A stretch of 61,791 nt of DNA from GCA-2687025 sp964473525 (GCA_964473525.1 CAYYPK010000039.1:1-61791); one strand, 5' to 3'. Positions 35,645 through 44,511 are shown, counted from the stretch's first letter. Numbers and translations are program-made. The notes: a model not told the origin generated them from the letters alone.

Positions 35645-36612
35645 ACGCGCGACTCTTTGTAGTTGAGACCGCGCCAGTCACGTGTGCCGAGCCCGCGCGC
35701 GTGTGCCTGTTCGAGGTAGTCGACGGTCGAGGGCCCGACGCCGCGAATGCGCCGCAGCAGGTCGTACCCATAGGCGTCCACCGCGACCATGTCCACACCC
35801 ATCACGAGCGTGTTGCCGTCAGCTACGTCGCTGAGGCTGCCACCCGTCGGGCCGTTGCGGGTAAGGACTCGCGTGCCGTCAAGCACGACGAGCGTCGGCT
35901 TCATCATGTGCGGGAAGTCGGAGATGATGCCGTGGATGTCCTGATGGAACCGGTTCCTGCCGCCGCCCAGCAGTCCGTACCAGTTCTTCATCGTCATGGA
36001 CGCGTGGCACAGGTTGTGGTCCTTCAGCGGCGCGACCCCGATCACCTTGGTCGCCTGCTTGAACGGGCCGTAGAACATGGGCCACGTCGTCGTGAGCGTC
36101 TCGCCGCCGATGTACAGCTCCTCGAACTCACTGGGGTACGGGTACACGATCTCCGCGCCAGCGTCCTCCGCCGCCTTCTTGATGCCGGACTTGAAGAAGG
36201 AACTCGCCGGCTGGTTGATCGGGTTGTCTGCGACGATCACCTTGCGCGCGCCAGCCTCGCGGCACGCGGTGACGACGGCAGTGAGCACTTCAGGACGCGT
36301 CGTCGCGGCGAGCTGGGGCGGCCTATCGAACGCGACGTTCGCCTTCACGAGGACCACATCATCCCGCTGCACGAACTTGCCGATGCCGCCCATGCCCGCG
36401 AATCCTGCAGCGACCATGGCGGGCACGTCCGTCCCGGTCACGATGGACATCTGCGTGTCGGCGGGAGCCAGGTCCACGGCGTAGGACGGCAGCGTGGCGT
36501 GCTTCGGCCCGCTGAGGACATCCCGGTTGTGCAGCAGGGCGGCGCCAGCGGTCGTCCCCACGACTGCCGCCGCCGCGCCGCCCATGCGTTTGATGAACTC
36601 TCGTCGCTCCAT
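35641..36612 (-). CDS. DUF362-family protein with Tat-like signal
   Basis: 323 residues. The N-terminus MERREFIKRMGGAAAAVVGT is a Tat-like signal followed by a hydrophobic stretch. The body matches DUF362: VLVKANVAFDRPPQLAATTRPEVL, KVIVADNPI, KVIGVAPLKDHNLCHASMTMKNWYG and VVAVDAYGYDLL. DUF362 proteins are often found with ferredoxin domains and their activity is unknown. Second gene of the operon, 25 bases after the DUF6599 stop and overlapping the polyferredoxin start by four bases. Confidence 0.88.
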   Translation of the reverse strand: MERREFIKRMGGAAAAVVGTTAGAALLHNRDVLSGPKHATLPSYAVDLAPADTQMSIVTGTDVPAMVAAGFAGMGGIGKFVQRDDVVLVKANVAFDRPPQLAATTRPEVLTAVVTACREAGARKVIVADNPINQPASSFFKSGIKKAAEDAGAEIVYPYPSEFEELYIGGETLTTTWPMFYGPFKQATKVIGVAPLKDHNLCHASMTMKNWYGLLGGGRNRFHQDIHGIISDFPHMMKPTLVVLDGTRVLTRNGPTGGSLSDVADGNTLVMGVDMVAVDAYGYDLLRRIRGVGPSTVDYLEQAHARGLGTRDWRGLNYKESRV

Positions 36613-36637
36613 CCGGTCCTTTCCAGGCGCGCGCTGT

Positions 36638-37723
36638 CTAGAGGTTGTCCGCCAACGCGCGCGCGAACTGCTCCGCGGCGTCGAGATCGGTGGCGTTCGT
36701 GACGCCGCCGAAGTAGCCGTTCTTGCTGAACACGACGTCGTAGAACCCGCCGAAATCGCCCGCGACCACAGGGGTGTCCTCCCAGTCCATCGGAGCGCGT
36801 TCGCCGAATTCGTCTATGTAGCCCTGGTACGCGAGGAACAGCTCCGCGGCCTGCTCGCGTACCTCCCGCTTCGCCAGGAAGCACGTGACCGTCTTGCCGC
36901 TCGCCTCGTAGTCCGCCGTGTACACGTCCGACAGGAACGAGAGACCGAAGACGTTCTCGGAGAGGTAGCCGCTCGACCCCGCCGCCAGTCCATCGGAAGG
37001 GAAGGCGGCGTCGGCCCACGAGGCCTCCGCCTCCTCGGCGGGCTGCGCGGCGTCTAGAGCCTGTGCGACCGTCGCGAGCGCGTCGCGCGTCTCGGGCGAG
37101 TCGTCCGACCCGAGCAACTGCGTGTAGTACTGGCCTTTGCGGAAGAACACACTCGATCCAACGCTGTAGCCGTCGGAGCCGTACGGCGCGTCGTCGCCCG
37201 GGGAACGCTCCGTGGCGAAGATGCCGAGAGCGTTGATCTGCGTGCCCATGTCGTAGATGTAGGCGTCCAGGAAGCGCGAGGACTCGGCGTCGTGGACGAG
37301 GGTCATCGTCTCCATCCCGACCACGTCGAAGTCGAGGTACTGCTCGGCGCGGCCGTTGATCTTCACGTAGAGGTTGTCGGGCGTGTAACGCTCGACGGCT
37401 CCCATCGCCTGCCACCCCTCCGGGAAGTCCACAGGGAGGAAGCCAGTCTGCGCGGCGCCGGACGATGTCGGCTCGGGTTCCGCCGCGAACGAGACGGTGG
37501 GAAGCACCTCGCCTTCCGCGAGCAACTCCGCGTCGAGCGCGAAGAGCGACTCGTCGTATATCCCGCCCTTGACGTAAACCGACACGCCCACGCCGGCGAG
37601 CAGGAGTAGGAGGAACACGCCCAGCGATGTCTCACGGGCGCCGATCGTTGGCCGGAAGTTGCGTCGGCGTCTCTGGTTGTCGAACAGCCTGCGGCGTCGC
37701 TTGCGCCGCGCCTTGCTCTGCAT
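36638..37723 (-). CDS. DUF6599-like single-pass membrane protein
   Basis: 361 residues from ATG 37723. A very basic N-terminus (KARRKRRRRLFDNQRRRR) precedes one membrane segment (ETSLGVFLLLLLAGVGVSVYV), so the rest should lie outside the cytoplasm. The extracytoplasmic part has the DUF6599-type line AVERYTPDNLYVKINGRAEQYLDFDV and two related halves. The frame extends 14 codons further upstream, but ATG 37723 begins just before the basic stretch. It is the first gene of a conserved-looking redox operon; function unknown. Confidence 0.78.
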   Translation of the reverse strand: MQSKARRKRRRRLFDNQRRRRNFRPTIGARETSLGVFLLLLLAGVGVSVYVKGGIYDESLFALDAELLAEGEVLPTVSFAAEPEPTSSGAAQTGFLPVDFPEGWQAMGAVERYTPDNLYVKINGRAEQYLDFDVVGMETMTLVHDAESSRFLDAYIYDMGTQINALGIFATERSPGDDAPYGSDGYSVGSSVFFRKGQYYTQLLGSDDSPETRDALATVAQALDAAQPAEEAEASWADAAFPSDGLAAGSSGYLSENVFGLSFLSDVYTADYEASGKTVTCFLAKREVREQAAELFLAYQGYIDEFGERAPMDWEDTPVVAGDFGGFYDVVFSKNGYFGGVTNATDLDAAEQFARALADNL

Positions 37724-37837
37724 GGCGTCCACCCAGGGTCTAGCGTCGCGCGTCGGATATACCATAGCCTACATGACGAAGGCGGCTATACGGAAGCGTT
37801 CGATTGACTATATCGTAGATTCTGGGAGCTCCGAGCG

Positions 37838-38551
37838 GTGGCGCGATCCCAACCTCACGTCCTTGTGTTAGACGCGATGGGAGTCATGTACGACGAGGGC
37901 AACCTCGTCGAAGCGCATGTGATCCCCTTCGCCCGCGCGCGCGGGTGCCAACTTCAGGACACCGAGATTCTGAACGTGTACCTACGCGCCAGCGCGGGCG
38001 ACATGACTTCCGCCGCGCTCTGGAGCACGCTGGACGTGCCAGGAGATGCCACGGAGTTGGACGCGCGGTACGCCGCGCTGCACCGTCTCACGAGCGGTCT
38101 GGCACCTTTCCTACGCCGGATGCGGGCAAGGGACACGCGCGTCGTGTGCCTGTCGAACGACGTGTCGGAGTGGTCACGCGCGCTAAGAGAGCTGCACGGT
38201 TTGCCCCAGTACATCGACCATTGGACGGTCAGCGGCGATGTCGCGAGTCGTAAGCCCAGCCGAGAGATCTACCGCAGCCTGCTACAAGACGCTTCGCTCC
38301 GCGCCTACGACTGCCTGTTCGTCGACGACAAGGAACCGAATCTGGACGTGGCTCGGGACTTGGGCTTCCACACGTGCCTGTTCGCCCCGCGCGCCACGGC
38401 AGGCGCAGCCGTCGCCGGGCGGGCCGATCTGGATAGCGAGAGCTTCCAACTGACGTCCTCGTCCGCCGAGGGAAGCACGCACCACGTGGCGCGGACGTTC
38501 GACGAGGTGGGCGCGCTGCTGATCGCCGATGCGGACAGCGCCGGCACGTGA
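37838..38551 (+). CDS. HAD-family hydrolase
   Basis: 237 residues with the haloacid dehalogenase motifs in order: nucleophile Asp 12 in LVLDAMGVMYDEG (motif I, with Ala replacing the usual second residue and Met the usual second Asp), LSNDVSEW (motif II Ser), SRKPSREIYRSLL (motif III Lys) and FVDDKEPNLDVARDLG (motif IV acids). The second acid of motif I is missing: DxD becomes D-A-M, which is unusual for phosphatases and might point to a dehalogenase or altered activity. The start is GTG 37838 with GGGAG upstream. It diverges from the DUF6599 operon. Confidence 0.85.
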   Translation: MARSQPHVLVLDAMGVMYDEGNLVEAHVIPFARARGCQLQDTEILNVYLRASAGDMTSAALWSTLDVPGDATELDARYAALHRLTSGLAPFLRRMRARDTRVVCLSNDVSEWSRALRELHGLPQYIDHWTVSGDVASRKPSREIYRSLLQDASLRAYDCLFVDDKEPNLDVARDLGFHTCLFAPRATAGAAVAGRADLDSESFQLTSSSAEGSTHHVARTFDEVGALLIADADSAGT

Positions 38552-38595
38552 GAAACTGCGGACGGCTCTAGGCGCCACGCTCACAGGAGAACCGC

Positions 38596-39417
38596 ATGCA
38601 GAACGAAATCGGTATCGCTGGCTGGCTGTATTCCGCCGAGATCCTACGAGAGAAGACGCTCACGCAGCTCGAGCTGCCCGCGATCTTCGCGTCACAGGGC
38701 GTCAAGACGGTGGAGCTCTGCTCCGCGTTCTTCGAGAGCCAGCACACGAACTACCTGAACGACCTGCGCGGCCGACTGGAAGACAATGGACTCTCAGTGC
38801 GCAACATGGCGGTGGACATGGGCAACATCGCGGGAGCGGACGAGGCGAAGCGCCGCACCGACCTCGAAGGTCTGAAGCAGTGGTTCTACACCGCCGCCGC
38901 CATCGGGTCCGAGGCGATTCGCATCAACACGGGCTCCGCGGACGACGACGGCGCGATCGACCGCGTGATCGAGGGCTATCGGGAGCTAGCGGCGGTCGGC
39001 GCGGACGCTGGCGTCAAGCTGCTGATGGAGAACCATGGCGGCATCTCCTCGTACGCCGCGGACGTGCAGCGCGTCCTTGACGGCGTGGCGTCGGACAACT
39101 TCGGGACGTGTCCAGACACCGCGAATTTCGCGCCGGAACACTGGGACGGCGGCATGCGCGCGCTGGCTCCGCAGGCGTTCTCCGTGCACGTCAAGGTGCA
39201 CAGCTACGACGAAGACGGCACGCAGAGGCGCGTCAACCAGCGCACGGGCGAGGAGGTGTCCTACAACCTGCGCACCGGGCTGGGGATACTGCGCGACGCC
39301 AACTACCAGGGGCCGATCTGCATCGAGGGCGCCGTACCGGACGCCGACGGCGGACTGCAGTCGACAGGCTTCGAGAGAACCCGCGAGTACGTGCGGAACA
39401 TGATGGCGGCCCTGTAG
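38596..39417 (+). CDS. Sugar phosphate isomerase/epimerase (xylose isomerase-like TIM barrel)
   Basis: 273 residues with the AP-endonuclease-2/xylose-isomerase-like barrel: VKTVELCSAFFES, LSVRNMAVDMGNI, IRINTGSADD, VKLLMENHGG (metal-ligand Glu/His), CPDTANFAPEHW and SVHVKVHSYDEDG, with ICIEGAVPD near the end. Family members interconvert ketoses or act on inositol- and sugar-derived intermediates. ATG 38596 is preceded by CACAGGAGAACC. It lies 44 bases after the HAD gene and could be co-transcribed with it. Exact substrate unknown. Confidence 0.88.
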   Translation: MQNEIGIAGWLYSAEILREKTLTQLELPAIFASQGVKTVELCSAFFESQHTNYLNDLRGRLEDNGLSVRNMAVDMGNIAGADEAKRRTDLEGLKQWFYTAAAIGSEAIRINTGSADDDGAIDRVIEGYRELAAVGADAGVKLLMENHGGISSYAADVQRVLDGVASDNFGTCPDTANFAPEHWDGGMRALAPQAFSVHVKVHSYDEDGTQRRVNQRTGEEVSYNLRTGLGILRDANYQGPICIEGAVPDADGGLQSTGFERTREYVRNMMAAL

Positions 39418-39568
39418 CGGCCCCTACGCGATGGCGACCGTCGTCCGGCCACGAGAGGCGTGAGTGCCTTCGCCTCGCAGGGGAAGGACAGGATGGGGTC
39501 GCGGCTGGGAACCCGGCGGCTATGTGGCGGGCCGACAGAGGCACTTCCAGGATAGGTGGGAGCCGGGG

Positions 39569-40321
39569 ATGTATCTGCCGGAGGACTTCGGCGACGTTCT
39601 GCGCATCGACAACGTGGCCGAGCGATTCGCCGAAGCGCTGGACGTGCGCGCGCGTATCGTGGACGCGGGCGTGCCGCTGTTAGACGCGCCGGACCACGCG
39701 GCGATCTTCTGCGACCCACCCCGCATGGTGATGGGCCCGCTCTCGGCGATTGGCTACGACTTCGGCTGGGACACGCGCTGCTACCCGTCCTGGGTCGACG
39801 AGCGCCTCTACATCAACGTGCCGGGCAGGCTACGGGAGACCGCGCCGGCGTACGCGCGTGGGTGGTTCCGTTACGTCGCGGCGGTGTTCCCAACCGACGC
39901 CTCCGCCTTGGACAACATGGACGACAACCCCTTCCTGCACCATGTGACGTGGGGCATCGCCCCGCCGGACGGCGTCGGGATAGAGACCGTCGCGGATGCG
40001 CGCGCGCACATCCAGCACATGGCGAGGACGCGCGCCAGCATCCGGGAGGCGCTCGGAGAGGAGCCCGGCACGCTCATCGTCGCCATGCCGGGACATCTGG
40101 CGGAGGCGGACGAGGTGCGGGAGTCTCTCGGCGACTGGGCCAGCGACGTGGACCCAGACGAGATCATGCTTCAGACCATGCAGGGCGGCGGCTTCCTCAT
40201 CCAGTTCTTCGTATTGACGGGCGGTCGCATTGAGATCGCGCTGCGCCTGGGCACGACCCAGACTTTCAACCCGGCGAACGTCGACAAGATCTCACGCGAC
40301 GAGATCAGCACGACGCAGTAG
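39569..40321 (+). CDS. Conserved-looking hypothetical protein
   Basis: About 250 residues from ATG 39569 (MYLPEDFGDVLRIDNVAERF), which has GTGGGAGCCGGGG upstream; the frame extends to 39464 but the added residues look non-coding. Composition is that of a real cytoplasmic alpha/beta protein: WDTRCYPSWVDERLYINVPG, YVAAVFPTDASALDNMDDNP, EPGTLIVAMPGHLAEADEV, FLIQFFVLTGGRIEIALRLG. No signal peptide or membrane segment. I do not recognise the family. It sits between a sugar isomerase and a PhyH oxygenase on the same strand. Confidence 0.65.
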   Translation: MYLPEDFGDVLRIDNVAERFAEALDVRARIVDAGVPLLDAPDHAAIFCDPPRMVMGPLSAIGYDFGWDTRCYPSWVDERLYINVPGRLRETAPAYARGWFRYVAAVFPTDASALDNMDDNPFLHHVTWGIAPPDGVGIETVADARAHIQHMARTRASIREALGEEPGTLIVAMPGHLAEADEVRESLGDWASDVDPDEIMLQTMQGGGFLIQFFVLTGGRIEIALRLGTTQTFNPANVDKISRDEISTTQ

Positions 40322-40362
40322 AGCCAAACGCCAAGACACGCGAGTGGAGGTCTCTGGGGATA

Positions 40363-41136
40363 GTGGTGCTGACGCAGGCGCAGGCAGATGCGTTCGAGCG
40401 TGACGGCTACGCGGTTGTGGAAGGCGCCCTGGACGCGGAGCTACTCGGGCGCGTCCGGGCCGAGGCGGGCGCGCTGGCCGACGTGGAGCCGCGCGAGTCG
40501 GAACGGCGTGTGTGGCATGAGCGCGCGCTCTTCCGTCGCCAGGCGTTCCGCGACCTGCTCGACGTGGCGCCGTTGGTCGACGGCGCTGAGTTGCTACAGG
40601 GAGCGGACGTGCAGCTCCTCGCGCTCGATCTCCTGCTCGTCCGAGACGGCAGCGACGGCATCGGCTGGCACCGAGACGTGCAGTTCGTGTGCAACAAGAC
40701 GCTCTCGATCAACACCGGCATCTACCTGCAAGACCTGACGGACGACGTGGGGCCGCTACGCGTGCTTCCGGGCAGCCACCGCTCCGAGGACGGTCCTGAT
40801 GTCCGCGGCGGCGGCCCTCTACCGGGCGAGCGTGTTGTACACGCGAAGGCGGGCGACGCGGTGTTCTTCGATGCGGCTCTGCTGCACGCTGGCGGCAGGA
40901 ACTCGTCCGGTCGCGACCGACTGGCGGTGTTCCCGTACTTCGGACGCTATTGGGTGAAGCGCATGGACAACTACTTCACACAGCCGCTGCCCGCTGACCT
41001 CGCGCAGACCACGGACCCCATGAAGCGCCAACTGCTCGGGCTCGACCTGCGCCCGGGCGTCGCGAGCTACCACGGCGATGGCGAGGGGTACAACCGTTCG
41101 CGCGGCGAGGCTGGGATCGACTTCCCCAACGAGTAG
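40363..41136 (+). CDS. Phytanoyl-CoA dioxygenase (PhyH) family oxygenase
   Basis: 257 residues: LTQAQADAFERDGYAVVEGAL at the start, HxD ligands in IGWHRDVQF (H103, D105), distal His in LLHAGGRNS (H175), and VLPGSHRSEDGP. An intact catalytic Fe(II)/2-oxoglutarate oxygenase by motif. Two adjacent GTG codons (40363, 40366) are possible starts, with GGAGG and GGGGA upstream. It is convergent with the glycerol-1-phosphate-dehydrogenase-like gene, with 27 bases between stops. Confidence 0.9.
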   Translation: MVLTQAQADAFERDGYAVVEGALDAELLGRVRAEAGALADVEPRESERRVWHERALFRRQAFRDLLDVAPLVDGAELLQGADVQLLALDLLLVRDGSDGIGWHRDVQFVCNKTLSINTGIYLQDLTDDVGPLRVLPGSHRSEDGPDVRGGGPLPGERVVHAKAGDAVFFDAALLHAGGRNSSGRDRLAVFPYFGRYWVKRMDNYFTQPLPADLAQTTDPMKRQLLGLDLRPGVASYHGDGEGYNRSRGEAGIDFPNE

Positions 41137-41163
41137 AGGCGCGCGCGAGGCGCCCGCCGGCTG

Positions 41164-42153
41164 TCAGGATGGCAGCACGGAGCGTGCCTTCGCGACCATG
41201 TCGTCCGTAAGCTCGTGGGCGATGCCGTGCGGCAACTCGTGCTCCCGGCAGTAGCGCGGCAGGTCGCGCAACGTCTTCTCAACGATGTCGCGAGGGATCG
41301 TGTCCAGCGGCGTGTGGCAGGCCGCGAGAGCCTCGCGCAGGGGAGCGACGTCCTGGCCCTGCGCGGCAGCCATCGTGAGGATGCCTGGCCCTACGAGGTC
41401 GCCGTGCGGCAACCCGTGGCCAAGCAGGCTCTCCACGGCGTACGCGAAGTAGTGCTCGCTACCCTCCTCGGGTCGGCTGTGACCTATCAGATTGCAGAGC
41501 TGCACCTCGAGAACGAGGCAGTCCACGAGTCTGCGGAGGCCGGCTTCCTCGCCTGCTCCTGCTGAGGGAGCGCACTCTAACGCCTCGCCCAGAAGCGCTG
41601 TCGCGATGCGGTCCGCCCCCGCGTCGTACGGGGCGTCGGCGGGATTTAGGCCGCGTTCGTGCGCGTAGCGCCAGTCCCAGGAACCCGTGGCGATGGACAG
41701 CACGTCGCCGATGCCCGCCGCCCGCACGGACGGCGGCGCGTCCGCGACTACGCGAAGGTCGACCACGACACGGTCGGGCGGCTTCGTGGTGATATACGTG
41801 ACGCATCCGTCGCGTCGCACACCCGAAGCCCACGTGAAGAAGGCGTCCACGCTCAGCGCCGTCGGGATGCACACCAGCGGGAGGTCACGGCGCGTGGCGA
41901 TGTACTTCGCCGCGTCCGTGGCGAGGCCGCCGCCTACCGAGTAGACGACATCACCCATGCACGACGCGGCAAGCTGTCGCCATTCGTCCTCGGTGGCCGT
42001 CCTGGGTTCCACGGACGAGACGACGCTCAGATGGGCCAGCGGACGCGCGACGGCCTCGCGGGCCGCGTGCGAGTATACGAGGGCCACGTCCCGCCGCTCG
42101 TCGATTTCGCCAAGAGGACGGTAGTCCAGTTCAGGGACGGGCCATACGCGCAT
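41164..42153 (-). CDS. Iron-containing polyol/glycerol-1-phosphate dehydrogenase-like protein
   Basis: 329 residues. NAD-binding SVGGGLATDAAKYIATRRD and CIPTALSVDAFFTW match the sn-glycerol-1-phosphate/AraM branch of the iron-alcohol-dehydrogenase superfamily. Metal ligands appear in GIGDVLSIATGSWDW (Asp), HSRPEEGSEHYFAY (His) and LPHGDLVGPGIL (His). In this context it more likely oxidises a sugar alcohol or sugar phosphate than makes archaeal-type lipid, but the latter cannot be excluded. Its ATG at 42153 overlaps the stop of the upstream alcohol dehydrogenase (TGATG), so they form a coupled pair. The frame extends far upstream but overlaps that gene. Confidence 0.8.
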   Translation of the reverse strand: MRVWPVPELDYRPLGEIDERRDVALVYSHAAREAVARPLAHLSVVSSVEPRTATEDEWRQLAASCMGDVVYSVGGGLATDAAKYIATRRDLPLVCIPTALSVDAFFTWASGVRRDGCVTYITTKPPDRVVVDLRVVADAPPSVRAAGIGDVLSIATGSWDWRYAHERGLNPADAPYDAGADRIATALLGEALECAPSAGAGEEAGLRRLVDCLVLEVQLCNLIGHSRPEEGSEHYFAYAVESLLGHGLPHGDLVGPGILTMAAAQGQDVAPLREALAACHTPLDTIPRDIVEKTLRDLPRYCREHELPHGIAHELTDDMVAKARSVLPS

Positions 42154-43208
42154 CAGTCGGCGTCCGGCCGCACGGCGATCTTGATGACCGTCTCGCCGCT
42201 GATGCGGTAGTCGCCGTTGAGGGCGTCGAAGCCGTCCCGAACGCGTGACAGTGGCAACTCGTGGCTGACCATGTCCTCGAATGGGAACTCGTTGCGCTCG
42301 AGGATGGGAAGCCCGCGGACGAAGTGGTCGTGACCGCTGCCCCAAACCGCTTCCACCGTCAGGTTCCGCCGCATCATCATCGTGTTGGGGTTGAATTCCA
42401 GCGTGCCGATGTCCACGAAGTGCCCGACCTCGACGAACGTGCCACCGTACTTCGCGTATCCCAACCCCTCCGGGATCGCGGACAGGAACCCAGCGCACTC
42501 GAACACCACGTCCGCCCCGGCGCCACGCGTGGTGTGTGACCGGACGATCTCCGTGCGCTCCTCGACGGACGTCACGTTCTCTATGTCGACGGTGACGTCT
42601 ACGCCCATGCGCTTCGCGAGTTCGAGGCGTCCCGCCGGGCCGCCGACCATGATCGTCTTCGCAGCGCCGCTGATCTTCGCGCACATGAGGGTGACGAGGC
42701 CGATTGCCCCGGAGCCCTGCACGACGACCGTATCCCCAAGCTGGATGCTACCCCGCATGGCCGCATGCACGCCGATGGTGAACGGCTCCGTCATCACGGC
42801 CACTTCTGGGGCGAGGTCGGTCTTCATGAACAGGGTGCCGGGCAGGCAGAGGTGTACGACGTCCGCGAACCCACCCTTGAGGTGCGGCTCCTTGTCCGGG
42901 TCGGAGTGGAAGCCGTAGGCGCCGTTCGGCGTGCCGGGCGCAAATATGACTCGGTCGCCCTCACGCACGGGGTTGCCCACATAGTCGGTCGTCACATCGC
43001 TACCGAGCTTGTCGATGATCCCGACGTTCTCGTGTCCGAGGAGCATCTCTCCAGGGATGCCGTTCTGCCACATGTGCAGGTCGGTGCCGCAGATGCCGGC
43101 GAGCTCCTGCCGCACGATGAGCGTGTCTGGCTGTGGGTCGGGCACCGGGTATTCGCGGATGTCGAAATCCTGGCCGTGGGCGATGACGGCGCGGGCAGTC
43201 GTGCTCAT
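42153..43208 (-). CDS. Zinc-type medium-chain alcohol/polyol dehydrogenase
   Basis: 351 residues of the MDR family: GICGTDLHMWQNG and LLGHENVGII (catalytic zinc Cys/His/Glu), then VVVQGSGAIGLVTLMCAK (Rossmann GxGxxG), DVVFECAGF and the C-terminal catalytic part. The structural-zinc four-cysteine loop is not seen; the region reads ..FAPGTPNGAYGFHSDPD.., so it is of the sorbitol/threonine-dehydrogenase-like type without that loop. ATG 43208 is chosen because the MDR N-terminus starts there, with GGAAGG upstream. It diverges from the Ldh-type gene at 43352 with a 143-base shared region. Confidence 0.88.
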   Translation of the reverse strand: MSTTARAVIAHGQDFDIREYPVPDPQPDTLIVRQELAGICGTDLHMWQNGIPGEMLLGHENVGIIDKLGSDVTTDYVGNPVREGDRVIFAPGTPNGAYGFHSDPDKEPHLKGGFADVVHLCLPGTLFMKTDLAPEVAVMTEPFTIGVHAAMRGSIQLGDTVVVQGSGAIGLVTLMCAKISGAAKTIMVGGPAGRLELAKRMGVDVTVDIENVTSVEERTEIVRSHTTRGAGADVVFECAGFLSAIPEGLGYAKYGGTFVEVGHFVDIGTLEFNPNTMMMRRNLTVEAVWGSGHDHFVRGLPILERNEFPFEDMVSHELPLSRVRDGFDALNGDYRISGETVIKIAVRPDAD

Positions 43209-43351
43209 GGCGGAGGCCTTCCGTGGCGGGGCGTGGGTGCGAGGTGTCGATCGTACTCGGCCGCTACGCGCCATGCAAACGTAGCCTGCTTGCGGTACTG
43301 TCGGCGCCGGAACTGGAAGCCGCCCAAGCGACCACCACGGATTGAGGCGCC

Positions 43352-44389
43352 ATGTCGGACAACGCAACGCACCGTATCTCCGGGGATGACCTCCAAGCCT
43401 TCGTAGCCGCGATCTTCGAGGCGGTCGAGACGCCGCCGGACATCGCGGAGTGCGCCGCGCGTATCCTCGTCAACGCGGACCTGGCGGGGCATCCGTCGCA
43501 CGGCGTCCTGCGGATCCCCGACTACCTGCGACAGATCGAGAGCGGCGGCATGGACACGTCCGCCCGACCAGAGGTGACGCGCGAGGCCCCAGGCACGGCT
43601 TCCGTGGACGCGCGGCGAGGGTGGGGCCATCACGCGGCGTACTGGAGCATGGACCTCGCGATCCGCAAAGCCAAAGAGAACGGTATGGCGGGCGTCAGCC
43701 TGGACAACTGCAACCACATAGGCAGGCTCGGCGAGTACGCGGAGCAAGCTGCGGCGGCGGGGTGCATCGGCGTGGCGACGTTCGGCTTTGGCGGCCCGGG
43801 AGCGGGCGCCGCCGCCCCGTATGGCGGCACGAAGCGCGCCCTCGGCACGAACCCCATCGCCATCGGCGTCCCGACAGGTGACGACACGCCGTTCGTCTCT
43901 GACTTCGCCACGACGATCATCGCCGACGGCAAGATACGCCTCGCGCAGGCGGAAGGCTCGAAGCTTCCGCCGAACTACATCGTGGATGCCGCAGGACGCC
44001 CAAGCACGAACCCCGATGACTTCTTCGACGGCGGCAGCCTGCTGCTCACGGGAGGACACAAGGGCTACGCGCTGTCGCTCGCGACGTGCCTCCTGTCCGC
44101 CCTGACCGGCAGTTACAACCCAGAAAACAAGCGCGTCATCGGCGTCTTCCTCATAGCGATCGACATCGGCGCCTTCCAGGATGTGGACGCGTACGCTGGG
44201 AACGTGCGGTCGTTCCTTGATGGCGTCACCGACAACCCGCCCGCAGAGGGCGTCGACCGCGTGCTCGCGCCGGGCGAGATGGAGAAGAACAGCCGCGACC
44301 GGCTCGGCGAGGAGGGCATCGCGCTACCCATCGTCGTGTGGGAACGCCTGCGCGACGGCGGGGCGAAGGTGGGCGTGACGGCTCCGTAG
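43352..44389 (+). CDS. Ldh-family (malate/L-lactate/ureidoglycolate dehydrogenase) oxidoreductase
   Basis: 345 residues of the type II malate/L-sulfolactate dehydrogenase family, which has its own non-Rossmann NAD(P) fold: NADLAGHPSHGVLRIPDYL, ARRGWGHHAAYWSMDLAI, VSLDNCNHIGRLGEYAEQAA, GTNPIAIGVP, FVSDFATTIIADGKIRLA, GGHKGYALSLAT. Likely reduces or oxidises a 2-hydroxy acid. ATG 43352 has GATTGAGGCGCC upstream. Its divergent partner is the MDR/polyol-dehydrogenase pair, so a common regulator is plausible. Substrate not determinable. Confidence 0.9.
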   Translation: MSDNATHRISGDDLQAFVAAIFEAVETPPDIAECAARILVNADLAGHPSHGVLRIPDYLRQIESGGMDTSARPEVTREAPGTASVDARRGWGHHAAYWSMDLAIRKAKENGMAGVSLDNCNHIGRLGEYAEQAAAAGCIGVATFGFGGPGAGAAAPYGGTKRALGTNPIAIGVPTGDDTPFVSDFATTIIADGKIRLAQAEGSKLPPNYIVDAAGRPSTNPDDFFDGGSLLLTGGHKGYALSLATCLLSALTGSYNPENKRVIGVFLIAIDIGAFQDVDAYAGNVRSFLDGVTDNPPAEGVDRVLAPGEMEKNSRDRLGEEGIALPIVVWERLRDGGAKVGVTAP

Positions 44390-44448
44390 GGTACACCGGC
44401 CTCGGACTCATCTGCGTGGCGCGTGGAGGGCGCGCATCGTGCTGGAAC

Positions 44449-44477
44449 TTGCGATTACGAAGTTTACCGCCTACATT
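44449..44477 (+). promoter_or_regulatory. Candidate sigma70-type promoter of the three-paralogue cluster
   Basis: TTGCGA at 44449-44454, 17-base spacer, TACATT at 44472-44477, in an unusually AT-rich patch. The start would be near 44484, giving a leader of about 28 bases before ATG 44512 with a GGAGGA ribosome site. Confidence 0.4.
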
Positions 44478-44511
44478 AGGGGCGCGCGGGCTTCCACATG
44501 GAGGATGTCGC

